A DNA stretch of 64,000 nt from Agromyces aureus (GCF_001660485.1 NZ_CP013979.1:1240001-1304000), one strand, 5' to 3'; shown: positions 25,317-36,154, counted from the first letter of the stretch. Notes: generated by a model from the sequence alone, not told the origin. Program-made: numbers and translations.

Positions 25317-27956
25317 GTGGTCACCGCCCTGTATCGCCGTTATCGGCCAGAGACGTTCGCCGAGATGATCGGACAGTCGCAGGTGACCGATCCCCTCATG
25401 ACGGCGCTGCGCACCGATCGCGTCAATCACGCCTACCTGTTCAGCGGCCCGCGCGGCTGCGGCAAGACGACGTCGGCGCGCATCCTCGCCCGCTGCCTGA
25501 ACTGCGCCGAGGGCCCGACCGATGTGCCGTGCGGCACGTGCCCGAGCTGCGTCGAGCTCGCGCGCGGCGGCGGCGGGTCGCTCGACGTGGTCGAGATCGA
25601 CGCCGCGAGTCACAACGGCGTCGACGACGCGCGCGACCTGCGGGAGCGCGCCGTGTTCGCCCCCGCGCGCGACCGCTACAAGATCTTCATCCTCGACGAG
25701 GCGCACATGGTCACGCCGCAGGGCTTCAACGCCCTGCTGAAGCTCGTCGAAGAGCCGCCAGAGCACGTCAAGTTCATCTTCGCGACGACCGAGCCCGACA
25801 AGGTGCTCGGCACCATCCGCTCGCGCACCCACCACTACCCGTTCCGGCTCGTGCCGCCGGGGGCGATGCTCGAGTACGTGCAGCAACTCTGCACCGAAGA
25901 GGGCGTCGAGGTCGCGCCCGGCGTGCTGCCGCTGGTCGTCCGCGCCGGCGGCGGATCGCCGCGAGACACGCTCTCACTGCTTGACCAGCTCATCGCGGGT
26001 TCCGAGGGCACGAGCATCGACTACGAGCGCGCCGTGGCGCTGCTCGGCTACACCCACGGCGCGCTGCTCGACGAGGTCGTCGACGCCATCGGGCAGGGCG
26101 ATGCCGCCGGCGCATTCGCCGCCGCCGACCGCGTGGTGCAGACCGGTCAAGATCCGCGCCGCTTCGTCGAAGATCTGCTCGAACGCCTGCGCGACCTCAT
26201 CATCGTCGCGGCCTCGACGCCCGAGGCCGCCGCGGCCGTGCTGCGCGGCGTTCCGGCCGACGAGCTCGTGCGCATGAACACGCAGGCGGCCGCGTTCGGC
26301 GCCGCAGAGCTCTCGCGCGTCGCGGACCTCGTCAACCAGACCCTCACCGAGATGAGCGGTGCGACCTCGCCCCGCCTGCACCTCGAACTCATGCTCGCGC
26401 GCGTGCTGGTGCCCGCCATCGACGACACCCAGCGCGGCGCGATCGCCCGCGTCGAACGACTCGAGCGTCGCGTCGGAGTGACGGATGCCGGTGGCGCACC
26501 CTCGCGCGACGAACCCGCCGCCGCGCCCGCCCGATCGTCCGGCGTTCCCGCGGCCGGTGCTCGCGGCGCAGGTCCCGTGCCCGCTGCCGTGCCCGCTGCC
26601 GCTGCCGCTGCCACTGCGCCGGCTGCCTCGGTGCCCGTCGCGTCGGCGCCCCCGACATCGACGGTGCCCGCCGCCTCGACGACCGAGCCCGCGACGCGGC
26701 CGAACGAGTCGGCCGCCGCTTCCGCGCGACCGGAGACCCCCGAGGCAGCGCCGGCATCCGCGTCCGGCGAGCCGGAGCAGGTCGTCGTGCCGAGGCTGAA
26801 ACCCGTCGGACCGGTGACCGCGCAGCAGATTCGCGACGCCTGGCCCGAGGTGCTCGCAGCCCTGCAGCGCGTCAAGCGAACGGCATGGATGGCCGCGCTC
26901 ACCGCCCAGATCATCGACTACCGCTCGGAAGACGACGTGCTGGTGCTCGGGTTCCCGAGCCAGAACGACGTGAACGACCTCAGAGGCTCGGCGGGTGCGC
27001 AGAGTCCGGCCGAGTTGCTGCGTGCGGCGATCACCGAGGTGCTCGGCATCCAGGTCAAGTTCGTGCCTCGCGTGGTGGGCGCTCAGGGTTCCGGCGCTCC
27101 GTCGTCTCCCGCCCGCGCCGGTGAGGGCGATGGTTCAGGGTCCGCGTCCGCTCCCGCAGCGGCGCCGGGCGGCGGCGGTTCGCCCGCTGCGGCGTCGACC
27201 GCAGTGCCGCGCGCGACCGCGCCGAGCGCGGCACCCGCGGGCGCTGCGAACGCCGAAGGGTCGAGCGGGGCCAAGCGGAATTCAGGCCAGACTGACCGGG
27301 CGTCGAAGAGCGCGCCGTCGTCGAGCACATCGGCATCGGCGTCGGCGTCGGCGTCGGCGTCGGCATCCGCACCGGTCGATTCGTGGGCGACGGTCGCGAT
27401 CCCGCGCGACGAGCCGGCCGACTCCGCCGAGGCATTCACCGCGCCCTCGGTGCCCGCCACCGCGACGGCGGTGCTCACCCGCGAGGTCGAGCCCGTCTCC
27501 GAGGTCGAGCCCGTCTCCGAGAACAAGCCCGGCGAAGCCACGGCATCCGCCGCTCCGGTCGCGGCCGACGCGGCCCGCGAGGCGGTGCGTCCGCCCGGGT
27601 CGCCGATCGTGCACGACGACGCCGATGCCCCGCCGCTCGACGAGGAGCCGCCGTTCGATCCCGACTACGACCGGGCGGCTCCGGCCGACGAACCTCGCGG
27701 CGGAGGCGCGACCTCCTCCCGCACGGCACCGGCATCCGCGCAAGCACCGGTACCCGCGCCCGAGTCCGCATCCGCGCCCGCATCCGCGCCGGCACGGCCG
27801 GCGCGCTCGCAGGTCCGGTCGAACCCGGGGCCGAGCGCGGCGAACGGCGGCGGCATCCAGCGCTACGGCGAGGCCGTCGTGCGAGAGGTGCTCGGTGCGA
27901 CGTTCCTCGAAGAGGTCGAGGCGCCCGCGCGCCCCGGCTTCGGTGAGCGGGGGTAG
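25317..27956 (+). CDS. dnaX: DNA polymerase III subunits gamma/tau
   Basis: 879 residues from GTG 25317. Clamp-loader AAA+ ATPase at 1-370: Walker A FSGPRGCGKTTSARI, zinc-binding cysteines in CLNCAEGPTDVPCGTCPSC, Walker B ILDEAHMVT, sensor 1 FATTEPDKVLGTIRSR. The remainder is an unusually long Ala/Pro/Ser-rich tau-like region broken by one folded segment (~495-585, VVVPRLKPVGPVTAQQIRDAWPEVLAAL, probably the polymerase-binding domain IV-like part) and a conserved C-terminal tip GIQRYGEAVVREVLGATFLEEV. recR follows 3 bases later. Confidence 0.97.
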   Translation: MVTALYRRYRPETFAEMIGQSQVTDPLMTALRTDRVNHAYLFSGPRGCGKTTSARILARCLNCAEGPTDVPCGTCPSCVELARGGGGSLDVVEIDAASHNGVDDARDLRERAVFAPARDRYKIFILDEAHMVTPQGFNALLKLVEEPPEHVKFIFATTEPDKVLGTIRSRTHHYPFRLVPPGAMLEYVQQLCTEEGVEVAPGVLPLVVRAGGGSPRDTLSLLDQLIAGSEGTSIDYERAVALLGYTHGALLDEVVDAIGQGDAAGAFAAADRVVQTGQDPRRFVEDLLERLRDLIIVAASTPEAAAAVLRGVPADELVRMNTQAAAFGAAELSRVADLVNQTLTEMSGATSPRLHLELMLARVLVPAIDDTQRGAIARVERLERRVGVTDAGGAPSRDEPAAAPARSSGVPAAGARGAGPVPAAVPAAAAAATAPAASVPVASAPPTSTVPAASTTEPATRPNESAAASARPETPEAAPASASGEPEQVVVPRLKPVGPVTAQQIRDAWPEVLAALQRVKRTAWMAALTAQIIDYRSEDDVLVLGFPSQNDVNDLRGSAGAQSPAELLRAAITEVLGIQVKFVPRVVGAQGSGAPSSPARAGEGDGSGSASAPAAAPGGGGSPAAASTAVPRATAPSAAPAGAANAEGSSGAKRNSGQTDRASKSAPSSSTSASASASASASASAPVDSWATVAIPRDEPADSAEAFTAPSVPATATAVLTREVEPVSEVEPVSENKPGEATASAAPVAADAAREAVRPPGSPIVHDDADAPPLDEEPPFDPDYDRAAPADEPRGGGATSSRTAPASAQAPVPAPESASAPASAPARPARSQVRSNPGPSAANGGGIQRYGEAVVREVLGATFLEEVEAPARPGFGERG
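27331..27366 (+). repeat. Hexamer repeat (CGGCRT x6) in dnaX
   Basis: Six tandem copies of CGGCAT/CGGCGT encode a Ser-Ala run in the disordered tau linker. Confidence 0.85.
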
Positions 27957-27959
27957 CGC

Positions 27960-28556
27960 GTGTACGAGGGCATCGTCCAGGAACTCATCGACGAACTCGG
28001 CCGCCTTCCGGGCATCGGGCCGAAGTCGGCGCAGCGCATCGCGTTCCACATCGTGCAGACCGAGCAGTTCGACGTGAGCCGGCTCGCCGAGATCCTCTCG
28101 GAGGTGCGCCAGAAGGTGCGCTTCTGCGAGATCTGCGGCAACGTCTCCGAGCAGCAGACGTGCGGCATCTGCCGCGATCCGCGTCGCGATCCGACGCTCA
28201 TCTGCGTGGTCGAGGAGGCGAAGGACGTCGTGGCCATCGAGCGCACGCGCGAGTTCCGCGGGCTCTACCACGTGCTCGGCGGCGCGATCAGCCCGATCGA
28301 CGGCATCGGGCCCGACGAGCTCCGCATCCGCCAGCTCATGCAGCGCCTCGCCGACGGCACGGTCGTCGAGGTCATCATCGCGACCGACCCCAACCTCGAG
28401 GGCGAGGCGACGGCGACCTACCTCAGCCGGCTGCTGACGACGCTCGAGATCCGCGTCACGCGCCTGGCCTCGGGGCTCCCCGTCGGCGGCGACCTCGAGT
28501 ACGCCGACGAGGTCACGCTCGGCCGTGCCTTCGAGGGCCGTCGCGTCGTCGGCTGA
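27960..28556 (+). CDS. recR: Recombination protein RecR
   Basis: 198 residues, GTG 27960. N-terminal helix-hairpin-helix [22 protein letters not shown], zinc finger [18 protein letters not shown], Toprim domain beginning [16 protein letters not shown] with its acidic Asp/Glu in [17 protein letters not shown], and C-terminal Walker B-like region [25 protein letters not shown]. Works with RecF/RecO at gapped DNA. dnaX-recR is the usual pairing. Confidence 0.98.
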   Translation: MYEGIVQELIDELGRLPGIGPKSAQRIAFHIVQTEQFDVSRLAEILSEVRQKVRFCEICGNVSEQQTCGICRDPRRDPTLICVVEEAKDVVAIERTREFRGLYHVLGGAISPIDGIGPDELRIRQLMQRLADGTVVEVIIATDPNLEGEATATYLSRLLTTLEIRVTRLASGLPVGGDLEYADEVTLGRAFEGRRVVG

Positions 28557-28557
28557 C

Positions 28558-28592
28558 CCTCGCGCCTCGCGGCTCGCGGCTCGCGCCTCGCG
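28558..28592. repeat. Five tandem heptamers (SCTCGCG) after recR
   Basis: CCTCGCG CCTCGCG GCTCGCG GCTCGCG CCTCGCG, immediately after the recR stop. Further imperfect GGGGCGCTCGG units follow to about 28670. Non-coding, low complexity; nothing else seen in this 194-base gap. Confidence 0.8.
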
Positions 28593-28750
28593 TCGGCCGT
28601 CGGGGCGCATCGCGCGCTCGGCTGCCGGGGCGCTCGGGGCCGGGGCGCTCGGCTGCCAGGGCGCTCGGGCGCGCGATCGAACGGCGCGTCGCGGCATCCG
28701 CTCGTTCCGCGAGGGTTGACGCGGGCCGCGCCGTGGACTGGACTGGGGTC

Positions 28751-29113
28751 ATGGCCGTCAGTCGAGGTGCCGAGTGGGTCGCGGGGTACGTCGCGGCCTG
28801 GGAGTCCAACGATCCGGCCGAGATCGGCGCACTGTTCACCGACGACGCCGTCTACCTCACGAGCCCCGATTCGAAGCCGAGGGTCGGGCGCGACGAGATC
28901 GTCGCCGGATGGCTCGAAGACCTCGACGAACCCGGCACCTGGGCCTTCGACTGGAAGGTCCTGCACGAGCACGACGGATTCGTCGTCGTGCAGGGGCGCA
29001 CCGTCTACCCGGCCCGCAGCGACTACCTGAACCTCTGGATCATCCGTCTCGCGCCCGACGGGCGAGCGAGCGAGTACACCGAGTGGTACATGGCGCGAGG
29101 CCACAAGGACTGA
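28751..29113 (+). CDS. SnoaL/NTF2-like protein
   Basis: 120 residues from ATG 28751. The NTF2-like cone fold is indicated by WVAGYVAAWESNDPAEIGALFTDDAVYLTSPDSKPRVGRDEIVAGWLE and the C-terminal strand pattern LNLWIIRLAPDGRASEYTEWYMARG. Such proteins are polyketide cyclases, isomerases or simple ligand binders; no catalytic assignment possible. Stands alone after recR. Confidence 0.85.
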   Translation: MAVSRGAEWVAGYVAAWESNDPAEIGALFTDDAVYLTSPDSKPRVGRDEIVAGWLEDLDEPGTWAFDWKVLHEHDGFVVVQGRTVYPARSDYLNLWIIRLAPDGRASEYTEWYMARGHKD

Positions 29114-29173
29114 GCTCGGGCGATGGGGGCCCGCGACCGGCATCCGCCACCGATGGCCGGCCACCGGCATCCG

Positions 29174-29674
29174 TCAGCGCAAGACCTCGACGAGCACGAC
29201 CCACGCGAGGAGGATCGCCGAGGCGATCGCCACGATGGTTGCGATGCCGATCACGAGCAGGCCCGCGGAGGTGAACCCGACGAGCAGCAGCATCGCCCCG
29301 ACGAGGTAGGTGACGATCGGCAGTACGCCGGCCGCTGACTTGCCGGCGAGGTCGAGGCGAGACCCGCGATGCAGGTCGTCGCGGAGGATCGTTGAGACGG
29401 CATGCACCTCGAACGCGGCGGCGAACGCGGTCGCGACGAGCACCTCGGTGCCGTACACCCACAGCGGCTGGGCCGGCACGAGTGCGAGTCCGGTCACCGC
29501 GATGGCGAGCACGAGGGTCGCGATCGACGCCGCCGCGCGGGCCGGAAGGGTCTTGGAGGTGAGGATCGTCGAGATGTTCACCGACATCGCCACGATGAGC
29601 AGGCCCGCGAGGGCCGCGGTCGCCCCGACCATCGCCACGTTGAACTCGGACCACGGTTCAAGCGCCTCGGACAT
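29174..29674 (-). CDS. Integral membrane protein of unknown function
   Basis: 166 residues, ATG 29674. Five hydrophobic segments: about 14-34, 49-66, 72-92, 113-131 and 138-163. The N-terminus MSEALEPWSEFNVAMVGATAALAGLLIVAMSVNI resembles a small group of actinobacterial modulators of unknown role. No catalytic motif. Confidence 0.75.
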   Translation of the reverse strand: MSEALEPWSEFNVAMVGATAALAGLLIVAMSVNISTILTSKTLPARAAASIATLVLAIAVTGLALVPAQPLWVYGTEVLVATAFAAAFEVHAVSTILRDDLHRGSRLDLAGKSAAGVLPIVTYLVGAMLLLVGFTSAGLLVIGIATIVAIASAILLAWVVLVEVLR

Positions 29675-29811
29675 GTCCGCACTCTATCGGCGGTGGCCCG
29701 TCGATGGCGAGGCCCGTGGCACGCAGAAAGGACCGGGGGAGTCCCGGCCCTTCCTGGAACCTCATCTCGGTGCCGTCATACGTACCTCGACGATGGTCGG
29801 TGCGGCATCGA

Positions 29812-32655
29812 CTACGGGACCGTCACCGTCGAGGTGACCGTACGGGTGTTGCCCGACAGGTCGGTGACGGCTGCGCGCACCGTGTAGGTGCCCGAGGCGA
29901 GGCCGTTCGGCAGCGCCCATCCACCGGTCCACTCGGTCGCGCCGATCGCGGTCGAGGCCGAGGTGGAGCCGATCGCCTTCAGCAGCTTGGCGTTCGCGGC
30001 GTCGTAGAGGTTCGCGGCGACGCGGCGGATGCCGACGGCGTCGGTCGCGACGAGGCCGACCCGGCCGTCGGCGAGCGTCAGGTCGAGCCCGGGGCGGGAG
30101 TTGTCCACCACCACCTTCACCTTGAGCTCGCCACGAAGCCCGCTCGTCGCCTTGGCCGAGAACACGAAGGTGTACTCGCCGTCGGCGAGCGTGCTGAAGT
30201 CCACCGCCGGGAGGGTGAGCGAATCGGTGCTCGGCTCCCACTGGTAGCCCTTGACGGACGGGACCTGAGTGCCGTCGGCCGTGTAGAGCTGGGCGTGGAA
30301 CGCCTGGAGGCCCTCGCCGGCGACGGTCATCGAGACATCCGCCCTGCCACGGAGGATCGCGCCGTCGGTGAGCGAGCTCGTGATGACGGGGGCGATCGCG
30401 GGGTCGGGGGCGTCCGCGCGGATCTCGGGTGCGTCGACGGCCCAGTAGCCGTTGTTGGCGCCGTCGGAGAGTCGCCAGCCGATGCGCACCTTGCTCACGT
30501 CACCGGCCGGCGCGGTCGTCGAGAACGCGACGGGCTGGTTGATCTCGAACAGGGCGCCGTCGGTGACGCCGTCGCGGGACCACAGCACCTGACTCGTGCC
30601 GTCGTCGTACTCGGCGATGACCTCCGCATGCTGCGGCACACCGGCCGTGATCTGCCGGTAGTGCTGCAGGAACGACACGTCGACGGTGCCGCCGGGGCGC
30701 ACGTCCTGCCACGGCGAGTACAGCGTCGAATCGAAACGGGCCCCGGATGCCGTGGGGTTGCCCTTGTCGTTCCACTCGTCGGGGTCGGCGACCGCGATCA
30801 CGTCGCGGGCGCGCACGAACGAGCCACGTCCCTGGCCTTCCTCGCTGGTCGCCCAGAACTCGCCGTCCATAAACGACCAGCCGCGGTACTCGGCGACGCC
30901 GAGGTCGGGCGTCTGCTCGTCGATCTGCCAATCGTTCGGGGTCTGCTTCGTCCATCCGCCGGAGAAGCTCGGTTTCGCGGCTTCATCGACGACGTCGCCG
31001 AGCGATCCGGCGAGCGTGTCGAACGGGTCGGTCGACGCGGTGCCGATGGGCACGCCTTCGAGGCCCCACTCCGGGTCGATGTCGACGCCGAGGTGCGCCA
31101 GCGCGGTCGGCGCGATGTCGACCTGTCGCCATTGCCTGGTCGCCGTGCCCGAGACGGGCACGTCGCCGCCGGAAGCGAGGGTCCAGATCATGCGGGTGAG
31201 GTGCTGGTCGCCGCCGTGGCCGTAGCCGGTGAAGCCGTGGTCCGTGGAGGCGAGGATCAGCCAGTCCTCATCGGATGCCGCCTCTCGCGCCTCGATCGCG
31301 GCGACGAGTTCGCCGACCTGCGCGTCGAGCTTCTCGATCGTGGTCTTGTACTGGGGCGATTCGGCCGTGTAGCTGTGACCGGTGGCGTCGCCGTTGTGGA
31401 GGTAGACGACCATCGCGTCGGGGTTGCGGGTTCCGAGCACCTCGAGCGCGTCGGCGACGCTCTGCTCGTCGGTGGCTGCGGGGGAGGCCCCGGTCTGCTG
31501 GATCTTGACGTCCGGACGGAGGATCAGGTGGTCGTTCAGCGGCTTCCAGTCGGCCGTGGAGAACGTCGAGAACCCGGGATCGACCTGTTCGAGCCGCGTG
31601 AGGACGTCGGGGTAGGCCTCGATGTTCGGATTGGCGAAGTTGTTGTCGGGGGACCGGTGCTTGTCGACCCAGACGCCGGAGAGCAGGTTGGCGTGGCCGT
31701 GACCGGAGACGGTCGGGCCGAGCGCGTTGTCCTGCATGTAGCCGACGCCCATCTGGCCCTTCGCCGCGAGCGCGTCGATGTTCGGCGTCGCGTACTCGGT
31801 GAGCTTGTCGAAGCGAACACCGTCGAAGTCGATGAACAGCACCTTGCGGGAGCTGATGCCGTCGGGCACGTCGGACGGCTGGGGGCCGGGGTCGGGCAGC
31901 GGCGGCTCGGCGCCGGCGCGTGGTTCGGAGTCGACGCTGATGTTGTCGACAGCCCAGTACCAGTCGTTCGTCGCCTTCTCGATGACCCAACCGAGCTTCA
32001 TCGACGTGGCGCCGGCCGGCACGGTGACGGGCTGGGTGAGTGTGCGGTCCTGCAGGTACACCTGGTCGCCGAGGACGGCGGTGGAGTATTCGAAGAGCCG
32101 CTCGGGAGCGGCGCCGTCGAACGACACCTCGAGCGCAGCGACCTGAGGTCCGGTCTGGCGGTAGTTCGAGTCGAAGTTGACGTGCACCGTGGAGCCGCCC
32201 GTGACGGCGACGGAAGGCGACGTGAGCGTACTGGCGAAGAGTTGCTCGCCGGGGTTGTTCCCGTCGTCCCATTCGTCGTTGTCGGCCACGGCGACGACTC
32301 CGGAGCCTTTCGCGAAGTCCTCACGGCCCTGCCCGCCCTGCGCCGCGGCCCAGAACGACGGGGTCGCGAACGTCCAGCCGCGCCATTCGCTCTTGCCCTT
32401 GGCACCCATCGATGCATCGTTGGCGACGGTCCAGCCTGTGGGTGCGGTGCTCGTCCAGCCGAGCGTGGTCTTGGGGATGTGGGTCTCGTGGACCGACGGT
32501 CCGAGCGAACCGCTCAGGGAGTCGAAGTCCTCGGAGAACGAGGTGGTCGCAGCGAGGTCCTCGCTGTCGTGGGCCATCGCGGGGGTGGCGGGCAGGAGGA
32601 GTCCGATGCCGAGGCAGCCGGCCGTGAGCATCACGGCGCGGTTTCGTGTTCGCAC
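29812..32655 (-). CDS. Secreted phosphodiesterase/nucleotide pyrophosphatase-type alkaline phosphatase family protein
   Basis: 947 residues from GTG 32655, placed by AAAGGA 9 bases upstream; a start at 32769 would precede the signal peptide by 38 residues. Signal peptide MRTRNRAVMLTAGCLG...PAMA-HD. Domains: beta-rich module A (~35-255), alkaline phosphatase/NPP superfamily catalytic domain (~268-540) with VLFIDFDGVRF, ALGPTVSGHGHANLLSG (nucleophile Thr/Ser region) and STDHGFTGYGHGGDQH metal ligands, module B (~542-740) which repeats module A (RGWSFMDGEFWATSEEGQGRGSF versus RGWTFATPSFWAAAQGGQGRE), then two Ig-like domains. The nucleophile is not certain, because the usual Asp-Thr context (PxxTxP) is altered. 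Probably extracellular, hydrolysing phosphodiesters or nucleotides. Confidence 0.85.
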   Translation of the reverse strand: MRTRNRAVMLTAGCLGIGLLLPATPAMAHDSEDLAATTSFSEDFDSLSGSLGPSVHETHIPKTTLGWTSTAPTGWTVANDASMGAKGKSEWRGWTFATPSFWAAAQGGQGREDFAKGSGVVAVADNDEWDDGNNPGEQLFASTLTSPSVAVTGGSTVHVNFDSNYRQTGPQVAALEVSFDGAAPERLFEYSTAVLGDQVYLQDRTLTQPVTVPAGATSMKLGWVIEKATNDWYWAVDNISVDSEPRAGAEPPLPDPGPQPSDVPDGISSRKVLFIDFDGVRFDKLTEYATPNIDALAAKGQMGVGYMQDNALGPTVSGHGHANLLSGVWVDKHRSPDNNFANPNIEAYPDVLTRLEQVDPGFSTFSTADWKPLNDHLILRPDVKIQQTGASPAATDEQSVADALEVLGTRNPDAMVVYLHNGDATGHSYTAESPQYKTTIEKLDAQVGELVAAIEAREAASDEDWLILASTDHGFTGYGHGGDQHLTRMIWTLASGGDVPVSGTATRQWRQVDIAPTALAHLGVDIDPEWGLEGVPIGTASTDPFDTLAGSLGDVVDEAAKPSFSGGWTKQTPNDWQIDEQTPDLGVAEYRGWSFMDGEFWATSEEGQGRGSFVRARDVIAVADPDEWNDKGNPTASGARFDSTLYSPWQDVRPGGTVDVSFLQHYRQITAGVPQHAEVIAEYDDGTSQVLWSRDGVTDGALFEINQPVAFSTTAPAGDVSKVRIGWRLSDGANNGYWAVDAPEIRADAPDPAIAPVITSSLTDGAILRGRADVSMTVAGEGLQAFHAQLYTADGTQVPSVKGYQWEPSTDSLTLPAVDFSTLADGEYTFVFSAKATSGLRGELKVKVVVDNSRPGLDLTLADGRVGLVATDAVGIRRVAANLYDAANAKLLKAIGSTSASTAIGATEWTGGWALPNGLASGTYTVRAAVTDLSGNTRTVTSTVTVP

Positions 32656-32721
32656 GATTTCTGGTCCTTTCGAGGTGGGTGGATCTCCGAGTCTGTCGGC
32701 GGTGGTGGCGGAATCCGAGCG

Positions 32722-32745
32722 AAGCCGGGGAACACGTAGGTGAAC
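32722..32745 (-). promoter_or_regulatory. Possible PhoP box upstream of the secreted phosphodiesterase
   Basis: On the minus strand GTTCACCTACG is followed 12 bases on by GTTCCCCGGCT; the first unit matches the actinobacterial PhoP direct-repeat unit well, the second only partly. Fits phosphate-starvation control of a phosphoesterase, but one good unit is weak evidence. Confidence 0.3.
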
Positions 32746-32835
32746 ATCTTCTGAGCATTCAAGATTCATGTAGATACAACTTCGAGAGGAAATCGGAGCC
32801 GCGTCACATTGCCGGAGGGGAATACGCGCCGCACG

Positions 32836-32841
32836 TATGAT
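32836..32841 (+). promoter_or_regulatory. -10 element of lysC
   Basis: TATGAT, the best -10 hexamer in the intergenic region, 60 bases before GTG 32901; no good -35 at 17-18 bases. Confidence 0.4.
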
Positions 32842-32900
32842 GGGGGTTCCGGCGTCCCGAGGTGCAAACCCGGCGCCCCACCCACCCCCTTGGAGACCAC

Positions 32901-34175
32901 GTGAGCTTGATCGTGCAGAAGTTCGGCGGGTCGTCCGTCGCTGACGCGGAGAGCATCAAGCGCGTCGCGAAGCGCATCGTCGAGACGCGCAAGGCGGGCA
33001 ACGACGTGGTCGTCGCGGTCTCCGCGATGGGCGACACGACCGACGAACTGCTCGACCTCGCGAACGCCGTCACGCCGTTCCAGGCCCCGCGGGAGCTCGA
33101 CATGCTGCTCTCCGCGGGCGAGCGCATCTCGATGGCGCTCCTCGCGATGGCGATCAAGGGCATGGGCCACGACGCGCGCAGCTTCACGGGCAGCCAGGCC
33201 GGCATGATCACGGATGCCACGCACGGCGCCGCGCGCATCGTCGACGTCACCCCGGTGCGCCTCCGCGAAGCGCTCGACGAGGGCGCGATCGTCATCGTCG
33301 CGGGCTTCCAGGGCTTCAGCCGCGAGTCGCGCGACATCACGACGCTCGGCCGCGGCGGCAGCGACACGACCGCCGTCGCCCTCGCGGCCGCACTGCAGGC
33401 CGATGTCTGCGAGATCTACACCGACGTCGACGGCGTGTTCACGTCCGATCCGCGCATGGTGAAGAAGGCCGCCAAGCTCGACCGCATCACCAGCGAGGAG
33501 ATGCTCGAGCTCGCGGCATCCGGAGCCAAGGTCCTGCACATCCGTGCCGTGGAGTACGCGCGCCGCCACGGCGTGACCCTGCACGTGCGTTCGTCGTTCA
33601 ACAACACCGAGGGGACCATCGTCTACGACCCCTCGCGTCTTCCCGAAGGAGCAGCTGTGGAAGAGTCCGTCATCGCCGGTGTCGCCGTCGACCTCACCGA
33701 GGCCAAGATCACCGTCGTCGGGGTTCCCGACAAGCCTGGCGTGGCCGCGAAGATCTTCAAGATCGTCGCGAACACGAACGCGAACGTCGACGTCATCGTG
33801 CAGAACGTCTCGGCGGCGACCACGGGTCGCACCGACATCTCGTTCACGCTGCCGAAGGCCGACGGCGAGAAGGCGCTCACCGCCCTCGCCAACGCGAAGG
33901 ACTCGATCGGCTTCGAGTCGCTGCAGTACGACGACCAGATCGGCAAGCTCTCGCTCGTCGGCAACGCGATGCGCAGTGCATCGGGCGTCTCGGCGAAGCT
34001 GTTCGAGGCGCTCTACGAGGCCGGCATCAACATCGAGATGATCTCGACGAGCGAGATCCGCATCTCGGTCGTGACGCGCGCCGACAGCGTCGCCGACGCG
34101 GCTCGCGCGGTGCACACGGCGTTCGGCCTCGACTCCGAGGTCGACGCGGTCGTGCACGGCGGCACCGGCCGCTGA
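32901..34175 (+). CDS. lysC: Aspartate kinase (alpha subunit)
   Basis: 424 residues, GTG 32901 after TTGGAGA. Catalytic amino-acid kinase domain 1-~245 ([50 protein letters not shown]) and two ACT domains (~268-345 and ~350-420) that bind lysine/threonine in feedback-inhibited aspartokinases. Makes aspartyl phosphate, feeding asd 168 bases downstream. A second start for a beta subunit lies inside the frame at 33657, as known for corynebacterial and Bacillus lysC. Confidence 0.97.
   Translation: MSLIVQKFGGSSVADAESIKRVAKRIVETRKAGNDVVVAVSAMGDTTDELLDLANAVTPFQAPRELDMLLSAGERISMALLAMAIKGMGHDARSFTGSQAGMITDATHGAARIVDVTPVRLREALDEGAIVIVAGFQGFSRESRDITTLGRGGSDTTAVALAAALQADVCEIYTDVDGVFTSDPRMVKKAAKLDRITSEEMLELAASGAKVLHIRAVEYARRHGVTLHVRSSFNNTEGTIVYDPSRLPEGAAVEESVIAGVAVDLTEAKITVVGVPDKPGVAAKIFKIVANTNANVDVIVQNVSAATTGRTDISFTLPKADGEKALTALANAKDSIGFESLQYDDQIGKLSLVGNAMRSASGVSAKLFEALYEAGINIEMISTSEIRISVVTRADSVADAARAVHTAFGLDSEVDAVVHGGTGR
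33645..34175 (+). CDS. lysC: Aspartate kinase beta subunit (internal in-frame start at 33657)
   Basis: GAAGGAG at 33645-33651, 5 bases, GTG 33657, in the lysC frame at codon 253. Translation from here gives a 172-residue product ([22 protein letters not shown]...) consisting of just the two ACT domains. The same arrangement gives the alpha2beta2 enzyme in Corynebacterium. The ribosome site is better than that of most whole genes here, which supports real use. Confidence 0.7.
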   Translation, partial: EGAAVEESVIAGVAVDLTEAKITVVGVPDKPGVAAKIFKIVANTNANVDVIVQNVSAATTGRTDISFTLPKADGEKALTALANAKDSIGFESLQYDDQIGKLSLVGNAMRSASGVSAKLFEALYEAGINIEMISTSEIRISVVTRADSVADAARAVHTAFGLDSEVDAVVHGGTGR

Positions 34176-35399
<1,224 letters not shown>

Positions 35400-35455
35400 T
35401 CCGTCGAGGCGATCACGCCGACCATCCGAACGCCCGTCGGCCCCGAACCACCTCC

Positions 35456-36154
35456 ATGAGGATTCGGGGCAGGCGGGCGTTCGGCATGGCGGTCGGACTC
35501 GGGGCGGTCGGGCTGATGCTCACGGGCTGCGTCGGCGCACCTGCATCCGACGACGCCGACGATGCGCTGCCGCCCGACGCCCCCGTGGTCGCGTTCTACG
35601 GCGACTCGTACACGCTCGGCACGGGGGCGAGCGCACCGGAGCGGCGCTGGTCGAGCATCATCGCCGCCGATCGCGGATGGGCCGAGTTCAACCCGAGCGT
35701 CAACGGACTCGGGTTCGTGAACAACCGGGCACCCGGTCTCGGCGGCCCGGCGGCCGATCTCGTCGAGGAGATCGTGACGCACGATCCGGCTCCCGATCTC
35801 GTCTTCGTGACGATGGGACTGAACGACAACTTCTCGATGCCGTCACGGGCCGACGACATCCGCGAGGCGATCGACGCCGACCTCGGGCGACTGTCCGACG
35901 AGCTCCCCGGTGCGAGGCTCGTCGTCGTCGAACCGTTCTGGTACACCGACGAGCGCCCGGCCTCGGTGGAGCAGATCATCGGCTGGGTGCGGTCGGGAGC
36001 GGAGCGGGTCGACGCCGACTGGATCGCCGGTGCCTCGCACTGGATCGAGGGCCACCCCGAGTGGATGGCGGCCGACGGCCTGCACCCGAACGACGAGGGC
36101 TACGCCGAGATGGCACGCCGCATGGACGCGGAGTTGCGGGCCCTCGGGCTCTGA
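35456..36154 (+). CDS. SGNH/GDSL hydrolase lipoprotein
   Basis: 232 residues, ATG 35456. Lipobox LTGC with Cys25 after a basic/hydrophobic leader, so a membrane-anchored extracellular protein. Catalytic Ser51 in block I FYGDSYTLGTG; block III GLNDN; block V DGLHPNDEGY with the Asp-x-x-His dyad. Broad esterase/lipase family, often acting on acylated polysaccharide; substrate not predictable. Confidence 0.92.
   Translation: MRIRGRRAFGMAVGLGAVGLMLTGCVGAPASDDADDALPPDAPVVAFYGDSYTLGTGASAPERRWSSIIAADRGWAEFNPSVNGLGFVNNRAPGLGGPAADLVEEIVTHDPAPDLVFVTMGLNDNFSMPSRADDIREAIDADLGRLSDELPGARLVVVEPFWYTDERPASVEQIIGWVRSGAERVDADWIAGASHWIEGHPEWMAADGLHPNDEGYAEMARRMDAELRALGL

Noticed and set aside
29704..32739. 1011-codon open frame on the plus strand
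   Set aside because: Shadow of the secreted phosphodiesterase gene; no domain, while the minus-strand product has a signal peptide and metal motifs.
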